Below the pieces are notes generated by a model that saw nothing but the letters and a program-made list of their open reading frames with translations, was not told where the DNA came from and searched no databases. The translations under genes were made by a program, and so were the position numbers. DNA of 11,152 nt from an uncultured bacterium (GTDB lineage: Bacteria; Bacteroidota; Bacteroidia; Chitinophagales; Chitinophagaceae), in NCBI GenBank assembly GCA_903957405.1, contig CAJBPC010000300.1, positions 1 to 11,152 on the forward strand, given 5' to 3'. Shown here in pieces: positions 1-6,181 of the stretch; positions within the stretch are counted from its first letter, which is position 1, and every line of letters starts with the position of its first letter.

Positions 1-78
1 GAGCAGATGGAGGACCTGCTGGTTTTCAACAAGAAAGAGTTTGTCGATAGCCTGTTCGGTCGGACATTGGAGGGATGA
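1..78 (+). CDS. ftsY: Signal recognition particle receptor FtsY, C-terminal end (partial)
   Basis: Only the last 25 codons and a TGA stop lie in the window; the gene starts upstream. The visible peptide reads EQMEDLLVFNKKEFVDSLFG followed by a short RTLEG tail. The pattern '(G)E.M.DL..FN...FV..LF' is the characteristic end of the FtsY GTPase (NG) domain, where the docking receptor for SRP-ribosome complexes at the inner membrane terminates. The neighbouring + strand rimO fits, since I recall ftsY and rimO being neighbours in some Bacteroidota, but that is memory and not checked. With so little sequence the call rests on this one C-terminal motif; the close relative Ffh ends differently, in an M domain. 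No GTPase motif is visible here. Confidence 0.8.
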   Translation, partial: EQMEDLLVFNKKEFVDSLFGRTLEG

Positions 79-245
79 CCACTGCTATCCCCCCGCACGG
101 CTCGCCATCCATCGCGCGTGTCCATGAACATGATGCCCTCGCAGGGGACTGTTAATCCCATTCCCGGCGATGCTCAAAGCTTCCGTGATCCATCGGCAAC
201 TTCACATCCTTCCACACTTTCCTGCGGCCAAGCCGTGGATTGTAC

Positions 246-253
246 TAATTTTA
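246..253 (+). promoter_or_regulatory. Possible -7 promoter box for rimO
   Basis: TAATTTTA matches the Bacteroidota -7 consensus TAnnTTTG at all but the last base and ends 8 bases before the rimO ATG. No convincing -33 TTG lies 18-21 bases upstream. If it is used, the transcript would be almost leaderless. The rest of the 183-base gap between ftsY and rimO (79-261) shows no RNA gene or clear terminator. Confidence 0.22.
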
Positions 254-261
254 CGATCTGA

Positions 262-1569
262 ATGAAATCAAAAAAAATCAAAAAGGATAAGGTCAGCATC
301 ATCACCCTCGGATGCAGCAAGAACATGGTTGACAGCGAGGTGATGAGCGGACAATTGCGCGCGAACGAGATCAATGTGGTGCATGAGAACCCTGTCTCCG
401 ACCATAACATCGTGATCGTCAACACCTGCGGTTTCATCGATAAGGCCAAAGAGGAAAGTGTCAACACCATCCTCGAACAGGTCGAGTTGAAGAAAAAAGG
501 TAAGCTGGAGAAAGTCTATGTCACGGGCTGCCTCAGTGAACGCTATATGAGCAGCCTCGAGGGCGAGATCCCGGAGGTGGATGCCTGGTTCGGAACGATG
601 GACCTGCCGCGGATCCTGAAGCAGTTCGAGGCGGATTACAAGGCGGAGCTTGTCGGCGAACGGCTGCTGGCCACCCCCTCGCATTATGCATACCTGAAGA
701 TCAGTGAAGGGTGCAACCGCACCTGCTCTTTTTGTGCGATACCGCTCATGCGGGGCAAGCATGTCAGCCGGCCAAAGGATGAACTCGTGGCTGAAGCAAA
801 GCGACTGGTCAGGTCAGGTGTCAAAGAGATCATGCTGATCGCACAGGAACTCACCTATTACGGACTGGATATCTACAAAGAACGGGCCCTTCCGGAGCTC
901 CTGCATGCACTGGCGGACATCGAAGGCCTTCAATGGATCCGCCTGCACTATGCATATCCTCACAAATTCCCCCTCGAGATCATTGATGTGATGGCCCAGC
1001 GCGATAATATCTGCAACTATCTCGATATGCCCCTGCAGCATGCAAGCAACGCCATGCTCAGCGCGATGAAGCGACAGATCACCCGGGAGGAGATGGATGA
1101 ACTGATCGGGCAGATCCGGCAACGGATACCGGACATTTGCCTCCGTACGACACTGATAGCCGGATTCCCCGGCGAGACGCGGGATGATGTCGAAGAGGTC
1201 AAGGGCTTCCTGGAAAAACACCGCTTCGACAGGGTGGGTGTCTTCACCTATTCACACGAAGAGGATACAAGCGCATATCGCCTCGAAGACCTGCTGTCGC
1301 AAGAAGAAAAAGAATCCCGCGCACAAGAGATCATCGAGTTTCAACAAGATATCAGCCTGGAAAAGAATCAGGAAAAGATCGGCAAGACCCTAAAGGTGCT
1401 GGTGGACCGAAAGGAAGCCGGCAGATACCTCGGCCGTACCGAATTTGACAGCGTGGAAGTCGATAATGAAGTGATTATCCAAACGAACGACAAACTGGTC
1501 ATCGGGGATTTTGTTCACGTGCTCATCACCAAGGCATATGACTACGACCTGGAAGGGGAACTGGTCTGA
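262..1569 (+). CDS. rimO: Ribosomal protein uS12 methylthiotransferase RimO
   Basis: Radical-SAM enzyme of 435 residues, the usual RimO length. It adds a methylthio group to the conserved aspartate of ribosomal protein S12 in the cytoplasm. The N-terminal methylthiotransferase domain carries the three cysteines expected to hold the auxiliary 4Fe-4S cluster: Cys18 (TLGCSKN), Cys56 (NTCGF) and Cys90 (TGCLSER). The radical-SAM CxxxCxxC motif is Cys151, Cys155, Cys158 (SEGCNRTCSFCAIP), followed by the RGKHVSR stretch. About 65 C-terminal residues form the TRAM domain that binds substrate. YAYPHKFP and MPLQHASNAML are also typical of the family. MiaB, the tRNA-modifying relative, is less likely because TLGCSKN, the RimO form, replaces the MiaB TxGCQMN form. 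The ATG at 262 is chosen because the frame is closed by a TGA directly before it (259-261). No Shine-Dalgarno site is seen. Confidence 0.96.
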   Translation: MKSKKIKKDKVSIITLGCSKNMVDSEVMSGQLRANEINVVHENPVSDHNIVIVNTCGFIDKAKEESVNTILEQVELKKKGKLEKVYVTGCLSERYMSSLEGEIPEVDAWFGTMDLPRILKQFEADYKAELVGERLLATPSHYAYLKISEGCNRTCSFCAIPLMRGKHVSRPKDELVAEAKRLVRSGVKEIMLIAQELTYYGLDIYKERALPELLHALADIEGLQWIRLHYAYPHKFPLEIIDVMAQRDNICNYLDMPLQHASNAMLSAMKRQITREEMDELIGQIRQRIPDICLRTTLIAGFPGETRDDVEEVKGFLEKHRFDRVGVFTYSHEEDTSAYRLEDLLSQEEKESRAQEIIEFQQDISLEKNQEKIGKTLKVLVDRKEAGRYLGRTEFDSVEVDNEVIIQTNDKLVIGDFVHVLITKAYDYDLEGELV

Positions 1570-1589
1570 TCCGGTGCCAAATGGCCATG

Positions 1590-1620
1590 GATCCGGCTAT
1601 CGGATGCGTAAAACCGGATC
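1590..1620. repeat. Inverted repeat GATCCGG / CCGGATC between rimO and bshC
   Basis: GATCCGG (1590-1596) and CCGGATC (1614-1620) form a 7-base-pair stem with a 17-base loop. A competing pairing uses TGGATCC (1588-1594) with GGATCCA (1621-1627). A third copy of GATCCGG spans the rimO stop at 1568-1574. There is no T tract after the stem, so an intrinsic terminator is not supported, although Bacteroidota terminators can lack a clear one. It could equally be chance in a GATC-rich stretch. Nothing else stands out in the 131-base gap. Confidence 0.3.
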
Positions 1621-1670
1621 GGATCCAATGCCTCCATAGCCTACGGGCGGACGCACCGTCAGACCTGCAA

Positions 1671-1678
1671 CAATTTTG
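1671..1678 (+). promoter_or_regulatory. Possible -7 promoter box for bshC
   Basis: CAATTTTG differs from the TAnnTTTG consensus only at its first base and lies 22 bases before the bshC GTG start. No TTG is found at the expected -33 distance, so this is a weak candidate. Confidence 0.2.
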
Positions 1679-1700
1679 AAACAACCGTAAACCTTCAAAT

Positions 1701-3299
1701 GTGGATTGCGAAGCCCGGTTCCTGCCTTACCATGAGACGCACGCCTTCTCCCCCCTGGTACTCGACTACATCAGTGGGAAAGAGGCGCTCAGGCCGTTCT
1801 ATCGGCATGCTCCCAACATGAGCGGACTGCACACTGCCATAGAAGAGCGCATGAACTTCCCCACCGACAGGCCGCTGCTCGTGGAGGCCATTCGAAAGAC
1901 CCATGCCGGAACGGAACTCACCGCAAAGCAGAAAGCGAACATCCTGGCATTGTCGTCGCCCCAGACATTCACCGTCTGTACGGCACACCAGCCCAATATA
2001 TTCTCCGGTTTCCTCTATTTCGTGTACAAGATCCTGCATGCCGTCAGGCTGGCGGAAGCCTTCAAGGAAGAGACGCCCGAATGCGATTTCGTGCCGGTCT
2101 TCTGCATCGGCAGTGAAGACAATGACCTCGATGAACTCAGCCAGTTCCGGCTACACGGCGTGAAACGAAAATGGGAAACCAAACAGGAGGGCGCTGTCGG
2201 CAGAATGAAAGTGGATAAGGGCCTGCTGGACCTCATCCTTCAGGTCGAAGCCGGTCTTGGCAGCGAACCTTTCGGTCATGAGATCTCGCAATTGTTGCGG
2301 GACGCTTACCCATTGGGTGCCAGTATCGCCGACGCGACGACCATGCTCATCCAGCGGCTTTTTGCAGACTACGGTCTGCTGGTGCTGCAACCCGACCAGC
2401 CGGAGCTGAAGCGGGCGATGATCCCTGTCTTTCGCGATGAACTGAATACGCAGCGATCCTTCCATGTCGTCAACGATACCATACGGCAGCTGGAGCCGTC
2501 ATACAAGGTGCAGGTGAACCCCAGGGAGATCAATCTCTTCTATCTGGAGGAAGGCGGAAGGCACCGGATCCTTCGCGACAAGGATTCTTTCATCGTCGAT
2601 GCCACTGCCCGAAGGTTCACATCTGCCGAGATCCTCGAAGAGCTCGATGCCCATCCTGAACGGTTCAGTCCGAATGTCGTGCTGCGTGGCCTGTATCAGG
2701 AGACGATCCTGCCGAACATCGCATTCATCGGAGGCGGATCTGAGATCGCCTACTGGCTTGAACTACAGGCCTTGTTCGATCATTACCGGGTTCCCTATCC
2801 GATGCTGGTCCTTCGCAACAGCTTCCTGCTGGTGACTCCCGTTGAGGCCGGATTGCTGGAGAAGTCTGGCTGGACAGCCGCAGCGCTGTTCAGATCGGAA
2901 ATGGAACTTATGAACGACCTCGCGCGGCAGCAGGCAGGGGCTCCGCTCGATCTGCGACAGGAGATCTATGAAACAATCGAGCTGTTCAGGAGGATCAACG
3001 GCATCGCCGGGACGATCGACCCCACGCTTGTGAGGCATGTATCCGCCCTGGAGAAAAAATCGGTTGACCGTCTCCGTGAGTTGGAGAAAAAAATGTTGCG
3101 GGCGGAAAAGCGGAAGCATGAAGTCTCCGGCCAGCAGTTGCGGAAGATCCGGTCGGCATTGTTCCCCGGGAATTCCCTGCAGGAACGGTACGAAAACATC
3201 CTGCCCTACTACGCCCGTTACGGAAAGGACATCATCGACTGCATCCATCAGCACAGCAAAGGGCTGGAGATGGTGTTCGGATTGATCACCATCCGTTGA
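1701..3299 (+). CDS. bshC: Bacillithiol biosynthesis cysteine-adding enzyme BshC
   Basis: BshC is a cytoplasmic enzyme thought to join cysteine to GlcN-malate in the last step of bacillithiol synthesis, the low-molecular-weight thiol used instead of glutathione in Bacillota and many Bacteroidota. The 532-residue length is normal. Family hallmarks are the N-terminal LPYHETHAFSPLVLDYI and LRPFY stretches (residues 8-34), TAHQPNIFSG (94-103), IGSEDNDLDEL (136-146), NPREINLFYLEEG, and the block VVLRGLYQETILPN followed by GGGSEIAYW and LVLRNSFLLV. A charged helical segment suggesting the family coiled coil lies near residues 455-490. The start is GTG: the in-frame stop at 1677-1679 leaves no ATG, and the first internal ATG (Met40) would remove the conserved N-terminus. 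An ATG at 1699 is in another frame. No bshA or bshB lies nearby. The Gly in LRGLYQE is a small oddity; as I recall, Pro is usual there. Confidence 0.94.
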   Translation: MDCEARFLPYHETHAFSPLVLDYISGKEALRPFYRHAPNMSGLHTAIEERMNFPTDRPLLVEAIRKTHAGTELTAKQKANILALSSPQTFTVCTAHQPNIFSGFLYFVYKILHAVRLAEAFKEETPECDFVPVFCIGSEDNDLDELSQFRLHGVKRKWETKQEGAVGRMKVDKGLLDLILQVEAGLGSEPFGHEISQLLRDAYPLGASIADATTMLIQRLFADYGLLVLQPDQPELKRAMIPVFRDELNTQRSFHVVNDTIRQLEPSYKVQVNPREINLFYLEEGGRHRILRDKDSFIVDATARRFTSAEILEELDAHPERFSPNVVLRGLYQETILPNIAFIGGGSEIAYWLELQALFDHYRVPYPMLVLRNSFLLVTPVEAGLLEKSGWTAAALFRSEMELMNDLARQQAGAPLDLRQEIYETIELFRRINGIAGTIDPTLVRHVSALEKKSVDRLRELEKKMLRAEKRKHEVSGQQLRKIRSALFPGNSLQERYENILPYYARYGKDIIDCIHQHSKGLEMVFGLITIR

Positions 3300-3324
3300 T
3301 CGGCGCAACGGTCGTCTCTGGCTA

Positions 3325-4101
3325 TCAGTATCCGTTGGCGTCGGCTTTGACATCCATCGACGTTTCACCTCCGCCACCGAATCTCCTGTTGGCCTCTTCG
3401 AGTATCGCGGCCGTGGCCGTGGCGCCCACCCTGGCGATGCCCGTCTCCATTGCGGCGAGCATCTCGTCCAGTGTCCGTATCCCTCCGGCAGCCTTGACCT
3501 GTACATCGGGCGCACTGTGTTTGCGCATCAGTATAAGATCAGGGATCGTAGCGCCCCGTGTGCTGAATGTCCCGTCGGCACCTTTCACATGACCATAGCC
3601 GGTAGACGTCTTCACGAATGCCGCATGCAGTTCGCTGCAGATGACGCAGAGCCTTATTTTCTGTTCGTCGTTGAGGTAATCATTCTCGAAGATCACTTTC
3701 AGGATGGCACCGTGTTGCACACACGCTTCGTTGATCTGCCGGATCTCTTCACGCACATAGTCCCACTGTCCGCCACACACTTTACCGATATTCACGACCA
3801 TGTCTATCTCTGCCGCCCCGTCGCGGCAAGCCCTGGCGCATTCCGCCACTTTGATATCGGTTGTGGAGTTCCCATGCGGGAACCCGATCACCGAACAGAC
3901 CTTCACGGAACTGCCCGCCACCAGCGCTGCTGCAGCCTGCACAGCATATGGCTTCACGCACACGGTGGCCGTCCGATAATGAACGGCAACCCTGCAGGCC
4001 TCTGCCAGGTCGTCGTCTGTTGCGGTGGGATGCAGCACCGAATGGTCGATCATTGCCGCAAGCGCAGTGGTTTTTTCATGCATCATCGGGACTGTGTTCA
4101 T
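3325..4101 (-). CDS. deoC: Deoxyribose-phosphate aldolase DeoC
   Basis: Class I aldolase that splits 2-deoxyribose-5-phosphate into glyceraldehyde-3-phosphate and acetaldehyde, for salvage of deoxyribose from DNA. Motifs, numbered on the 258-residue protein from the ATG: IDHSVLHPTATDDDL near residue 18, VCSVIGFPHG near 68, EIDMVVNIG near 98 with the catalytic-relay Asp100, LKVIFENDYL near 134, FVKTSTGYG with the Schiff-base lysine at about Lys164, and VKAAGGIRT with the second active-site lysine near Lys203. The frame can be extended nine codons to a TTG at 4126-4128, but ATG 4099-4101 is preferred; a later Met pair six codons in is also possible. The tail is glycine-rich (RRFGGGGETS). It is convergent with bshC across 25 bases and lies 134 bases after purE, so it probably has its own promoter. 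Confidence 0.94.
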   Translation of the reverse strand: MNTVPMMHEKTTALAAMIDHSVLHPTATDDDLAEACRVAVHYRTATVCVKPYAVQAAAALVAGSSVKVCSVIGFPHGNSTTDIKVAECARACRDGAAEIDMVVNIGKVCGGQWDYVREEIRQINEACVQHGAILKVIFENDYLNDEQKIRLCVICSELHAAFVKTSTGYGHVKGADGTFSTRGATIPDLILMRKHSAPDVQVKAAGGIRTLDEMLAAMETGIARVGATATAAILEEANRRFGGGGETSMDVKADANGY

Positions 4102-4108
4102 CTGTCGG

Positions 4109-4130
4109 ATATTCAATATAATATTCAATA
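4109..4130. repeat. Direct repeat ATATTCAATA x2 upstream of deoC
   Basis: Two exact copies of ATATTCAATA (4109-4118 and 4121-4130) are separated by two bases, giving a 12-base period. On the minus strand they sit 7-29 bases before the deoC ATG, just downstream of a TAAGTTTC sequence (4138-4131) that is one base off the TAnnTTTG promoter box. The place suits an operator, but the sequence is AT-rich and the repeats may be fortuitous. Confidence 0.4.
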
Positions 4131-4215
4131 GAAACTTATTGTATGATGATTATAAGTTGTTTGTGATTTTCAATGAACCACATTTCTTTACCGGAGTGGC
4201 GGTGCCCGGTCTTCC

Positions 4216-4229
4216 GTTTGATGTCAAAC
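4216..4229. promoter_or_regulatory. Palindrome GTTTGA-TG-TCAAAC downstream of purE
   Basis: A perfect 6-base inverted repeat with a 2-base centre lies 7 bases after the purE stop on the minus strand. It is followed (in the minus direction) by a second small inverted repeat, ACCGG (4190-4194) with CCGGT (4206-4210). Together they could form weak hairpins that end the purKE message, or the tight palindrome could be a protein-binding site for the deoC promoter region. No T tract is present, so neither role is established. Confidence 0.25.
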
Positions 4230-4235
4230 CCTATA

Positions 4236-4787
4236 TCATTTCAGTTGATCGTATCCGTTAGGCCAACCGTCATCATCCAGCTTCCCGGCTTTCATCAGCA
4301 CTTCCTCTTCCATATCCTTTTTGAATTTTTCCAGGTTGCCTGCAATGGCGGGATCGGAGATCGAAAGTATCGAAGCGGCGAGGATGGCCGCATTCTTTGA
4401 CGCATTCAGCGCCACTGTGGCAACGGGTATGCCGTTGGGCATCTGCAGGATCGACAACACTGAATCCCATCCATCGATCGAGTTGGAGGACCTCACCGGA
4501 ACCCCGATCACCGGGAGTGTGGTCAGGGATGCAACCATCCCGGGAAGATGCGCCGCACCGCCAGCGCCGGCAATGATCACCGAGAGGCCCCGCTTCCGGG
4601 CGGTTCCGGCATAGTCGACCATCCGCATCGGGGTGCGGTGTGCCGACACCACGGTGACCTCATAAGGAATGCCGAAAGCCGTCAATTGTTCCGCTGCCGC
4701 CTGCATCACCGGCATGTCGCTGTCGCTGCCCATGATGATGCCGACCCTTGGCGCGATCGGTCCCGTCGATTCCGCTGCTGTTGCCAT
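4236..4787 (-). CDS. purE: N5-carboxyaminoimidazole ribonucleotide mutase PurE (class I)
   Basis: PurE moves the carboxyl group of N5-CAIR to carbon 4 to give CAIR, in purine synthesis. The 183-residue length is slightly above the usual 160-170 because of a 13-residue N-terminal lead-in (Ala/Ser/Pro-rich). The class I motifs are complete: GIIMGSDSDMPVM (residues 16-28), VVSAHRTP (46-53) with the catalytic His50, GAGGAAHLPGM (74-84), TLPVIGVPV, and QMPNGIPVATVALNASKNAAILA. The SAHRTP and GAGGAAHLPG pattern with a neighbouring purK identifies the mutase and not the class II AIR carboxylase. It starts 27 bases after the purK stop on the same strand, with no strong ribosome-binding site, and is almost certainly cotranscribed with purK. 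Confidence 0.96.
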   Translation of the reverse strand: MATAAESTGPIAPRVGIIMGSDSDMPVMQAAAEQLTAFGIPYEVTVVSAHRTPMRMVDYAGTARKRGLSVIIAGAGGAAHLPGMVASLTTLPVIGVPVRSSNSIDGWDSVLSILQMPNGIPVATVALNASKNAAILAASILSISDPAIAGNLEKFKKDMEEEVLMKAGKLDDDGWPNGYDQLK

Positions 4788-4814
4788 GGACTGGTATTTA
4801 AGTTTAAGTGTGCC

Positions 4815-5948
4815 TTATTTCTTTATGATTCCCTTGACTTTGAGTGTGTGCTTGATCTTATTGGCTTTGTGCTGTAGATCCCGCTTGTCGCTGCTGATGA
4901 CCGTCACATGTCCCATCTTGCGACCCGGCCGCGTCTCGCGCTTACCGTAGATATGCACGAATGCATTTTCAATCTTCAGCACGTCTTCCAGGCCTTCATA
5001 TACCGGTTCCCCTTCGTATCCGTGCTCTCCTATGAGGTTCAGCAACATCGATGGCAGGATGTTGTCGGTATTGCCAAGCGGATAGCCCAGGATGATCCGC
5101 AACAACATGTCGAACTGTGAACTGTAGTTGCCTTCGATGCTGTGGTGTCCGCTGTTGTGCACCCGCGGGGCCGTCTCGTTGACATACACGTTGCCGACAT
5201 CATCCGTCAGGAGCTCCACCGCGAAGACCCCGGGTGATTTGAGGTTCCTGGCCACCGACAGCGAAATCGCCTCGGCTTTCCACATGATCTTTTCGGGGAT
5301 GTTCGCAGGACAGATCTGGTAGTCGAGGAGGTTCAGCATCGGGTCGAACACCATCTCGACGGGTGGAAACAGTCCTTGTTCCCGGTTCGGACCGATGGCG
5401 ACGATTATCGCCAGTTCCTTGTGGACGCGAATCATTTTCTCTAGCACCGAGGGTTCGTCGAATCCTTTTCCAAGGTCTTCTTCGGTCCGCATCATCAGCA
5501 CCCCGCGGCCATCGTATCCTCCAACGGCCAGCTTCTGGACGGCCGGTAGAAACCCTCCTTCCGCCATCAGTTCATCCTTTCCCTGCAGGACCTTGAAGGC
5601 GGCAGTGGGGATTTCATGCTCACGGTAGAATTGCTTCTGCAGGATCTTGTTCTGTATGATGCCCAACGCCCTGGTGTTGGGATAGATCCGTTTGCCTTCC
5701 GCTTCCAGCTTTTCCAGCGCCTTCAGGTTCACGTTCTCGATCTCGATGGTGAGTGATTCCACATGCTGCCCGAAGGCAAGGACCGCATCGAAATCGCGTA
5801 TGTCCCCTTTCACGAAATGGTCGCAGAGTGATGCTGCCGGACAATTCTCGTCGTTCTCCATCACCCAGGTCTCGACAGGATAGTTCGCCGCCTGCTGCAG
5901 CAGCATGCGACCTAGCTGTCCGCCGCCAAGGATACCTAATCTGATCAT
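4815..5948 (-). CDS. purK: N5-carboxyaminoimidazole ribonucleotide synthetase PurK
   Basis: ATP-grasp enzyme that carboxylates AIR with bicarbonate and ATP to N5-CAIR, the substrate of PurE encoded just downstream. With the ATG at 5946-5948 it is 377 residues, normal for PurK. The nucleotide-fold N-terminus reads MIRLGILGGGQLGRM (1-15). The ATP-grasp lid carries VGGYDGRG (142-149). The metal/active-site block is VNETAPRVHNSGHHSIEG (256-273), where many homologues have NE(I/V)APRPHNSGH. RPGRKMGHVTV follows near 340-350, and the tail is lysine-rich. A further 14 upstream codons are open (to 5990) but lack family similarity, and AAAGGA lies 5 bases ahead of the chosen ATG, one of the few good Shine-Dalgarno-like sites in the window. 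It leads the purKE pair and is divergent from hppD. Confidence 0.96.
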   Translation of the reverse strand: MIRLGILGGGQLGRMLLQQAANYPVETWVMENDENCPAASLCDHFVKGDIRDFDAVLAFGQHVESLTIEIENVNLKALEKLEAEGKRIYPNTRALGIIQNKILQKQFYREHEIPTAAFKVLQGKDELMAEGGFLPAVQKLAVGGYDGRGVLMMRTEEDLGKGFDEPSVLEKMIRVHKELAIIVAIGPNREQGLFPPVEMVFDPMLNLLDYQICPANIPEKIMWKAEAISLSVARNLKSPGVFAVELLTDDVGNVYVNETAPRVHNSGHHSIEGNYSSQFDMLLRIILGYPLGNTDNILPSMLLNLIGEHGYEGEPVYEGLEDVLKIENAFVHIYGKRETRPGRKMGHVTVISSDKRDLQHKANKIKHTLKVKGIIKK

Positions 5949-5995
5949 AATCGTCCTTTGAATCGTGAAGATAGCAAACAGGGGTAACATGGGGA

Positions 5996-6025
5996 TTTGT
6001 TTGGTTATTTCATTGCGTATATTTG
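5996..6025 (+). promoter_or_regulatory. Bacteroidota-type promoter ahead of hppD leader
   Basis: TTTG (5996-5999), an 18-base spacer, and TATATTTG (6018-6025) match the primary Bacteroidota promoter (-33 TTTG, -7 TAnnTTTG) exactly at both boxes with near-ideal spacing. Transcription would begin close to 6030, leaving a leader of about 150 bases before the hppD ATG. It reads away from purK, whose own promoter I cannot place with confidence. Confidence 0.6.
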
Positions 6026-6030
6026 TGGCG

Positions 6031-6117
6031 ATGACCCCCGATTATCCTCAAAAGCCGTTCTCCGACGAACGCAACCAGTATTGCCTCCTCATGGAGGTGC
6101 TTGCCATGGGTAACTGA
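6031..6117 (+). CDS. Possible 28-codon leader ORF upstream of hppD
   Basis: ATG at 6031 opens a 28-residue frame ending in TGA at 6115-6117. It lies almost exactly at the transcription start predicted from the promoter at 5996-6025 and ends 64 bases before the hppD ATG. The peptide begins MTPDYPQKPFSDERNQYC and has two Tyr and one Phe, too few and too scattered for a classical attenuation peptide. The third codon positions are GC-rich like the real genes nearby, though the sample is tiny. I recognise no family. It could be a translated leader, the stub of a decayed gene, or chance. Confidence 0.25.
   Translation: MTPDYPQKPFSDERNQYCLLMEVLAMGN
6084..6097 (+). promoter_or_regulatory. Small hairpin CCTCC-TCAT-GGAGG in the hppD leader
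   Basis: A five-pair GC-rich stem (6084-6088 with 6093-6097), extendable by two wobble pairs, closes a four-base loop. Its 3' arm is GGAGG, the strongest anti-16S match in the region, 8 bases before an ATG at 6106 that is followed by only two sense codons and a stop, and 3 bases before the TTG at 6101 that is in frame with hppD. Folding would hide this site. A role in translation control is speculation. Confidence 0.3.
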
Positions 6118-6181
6118 CCCTGCTGCCTTACCCGTTCACATACACATACCTTTCCTTTTCATTTTTTCTAAATCCATCAAC

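Noticed and set aside
268..762. Minus-strand frame of 164 codons opposite rimO, and another at 174-470
   Set aside because: Both overlap the conserved cysteine-bearing half of rimO or its short upstream gap, with no coding evidence of their own.
1699..1701. ATG two bases ahead of the bshC GTG as an alternative start
   Set aside because: It is in a different frame whose translation has no similarity to BshC; the conserved N-terminus is read from the GTG.
2763..3515. Minus-strand frame of 250 codons across the bshC/deoC junction
   Set aside because: It overlaps the 3' part of bshC and the end of deoC, both well supported, and the translation is Arg/Pro-rich with no family resemblance.
3517..4131. 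Plus-strand frame of 204 codons opposite deoC
   Set aside because: It mirrors deoC, whose catalytic lysines and motifs are intact on the minus strand.
6101..6181. 27-residue N-terminal extension of HPPD from a TTG, with hydrophobic residues
   Set aside because: Family proteins begin at about the ATG at 6182, the extension looks unlike a proper signal peptide, and the enzyme is cytoplasmic.
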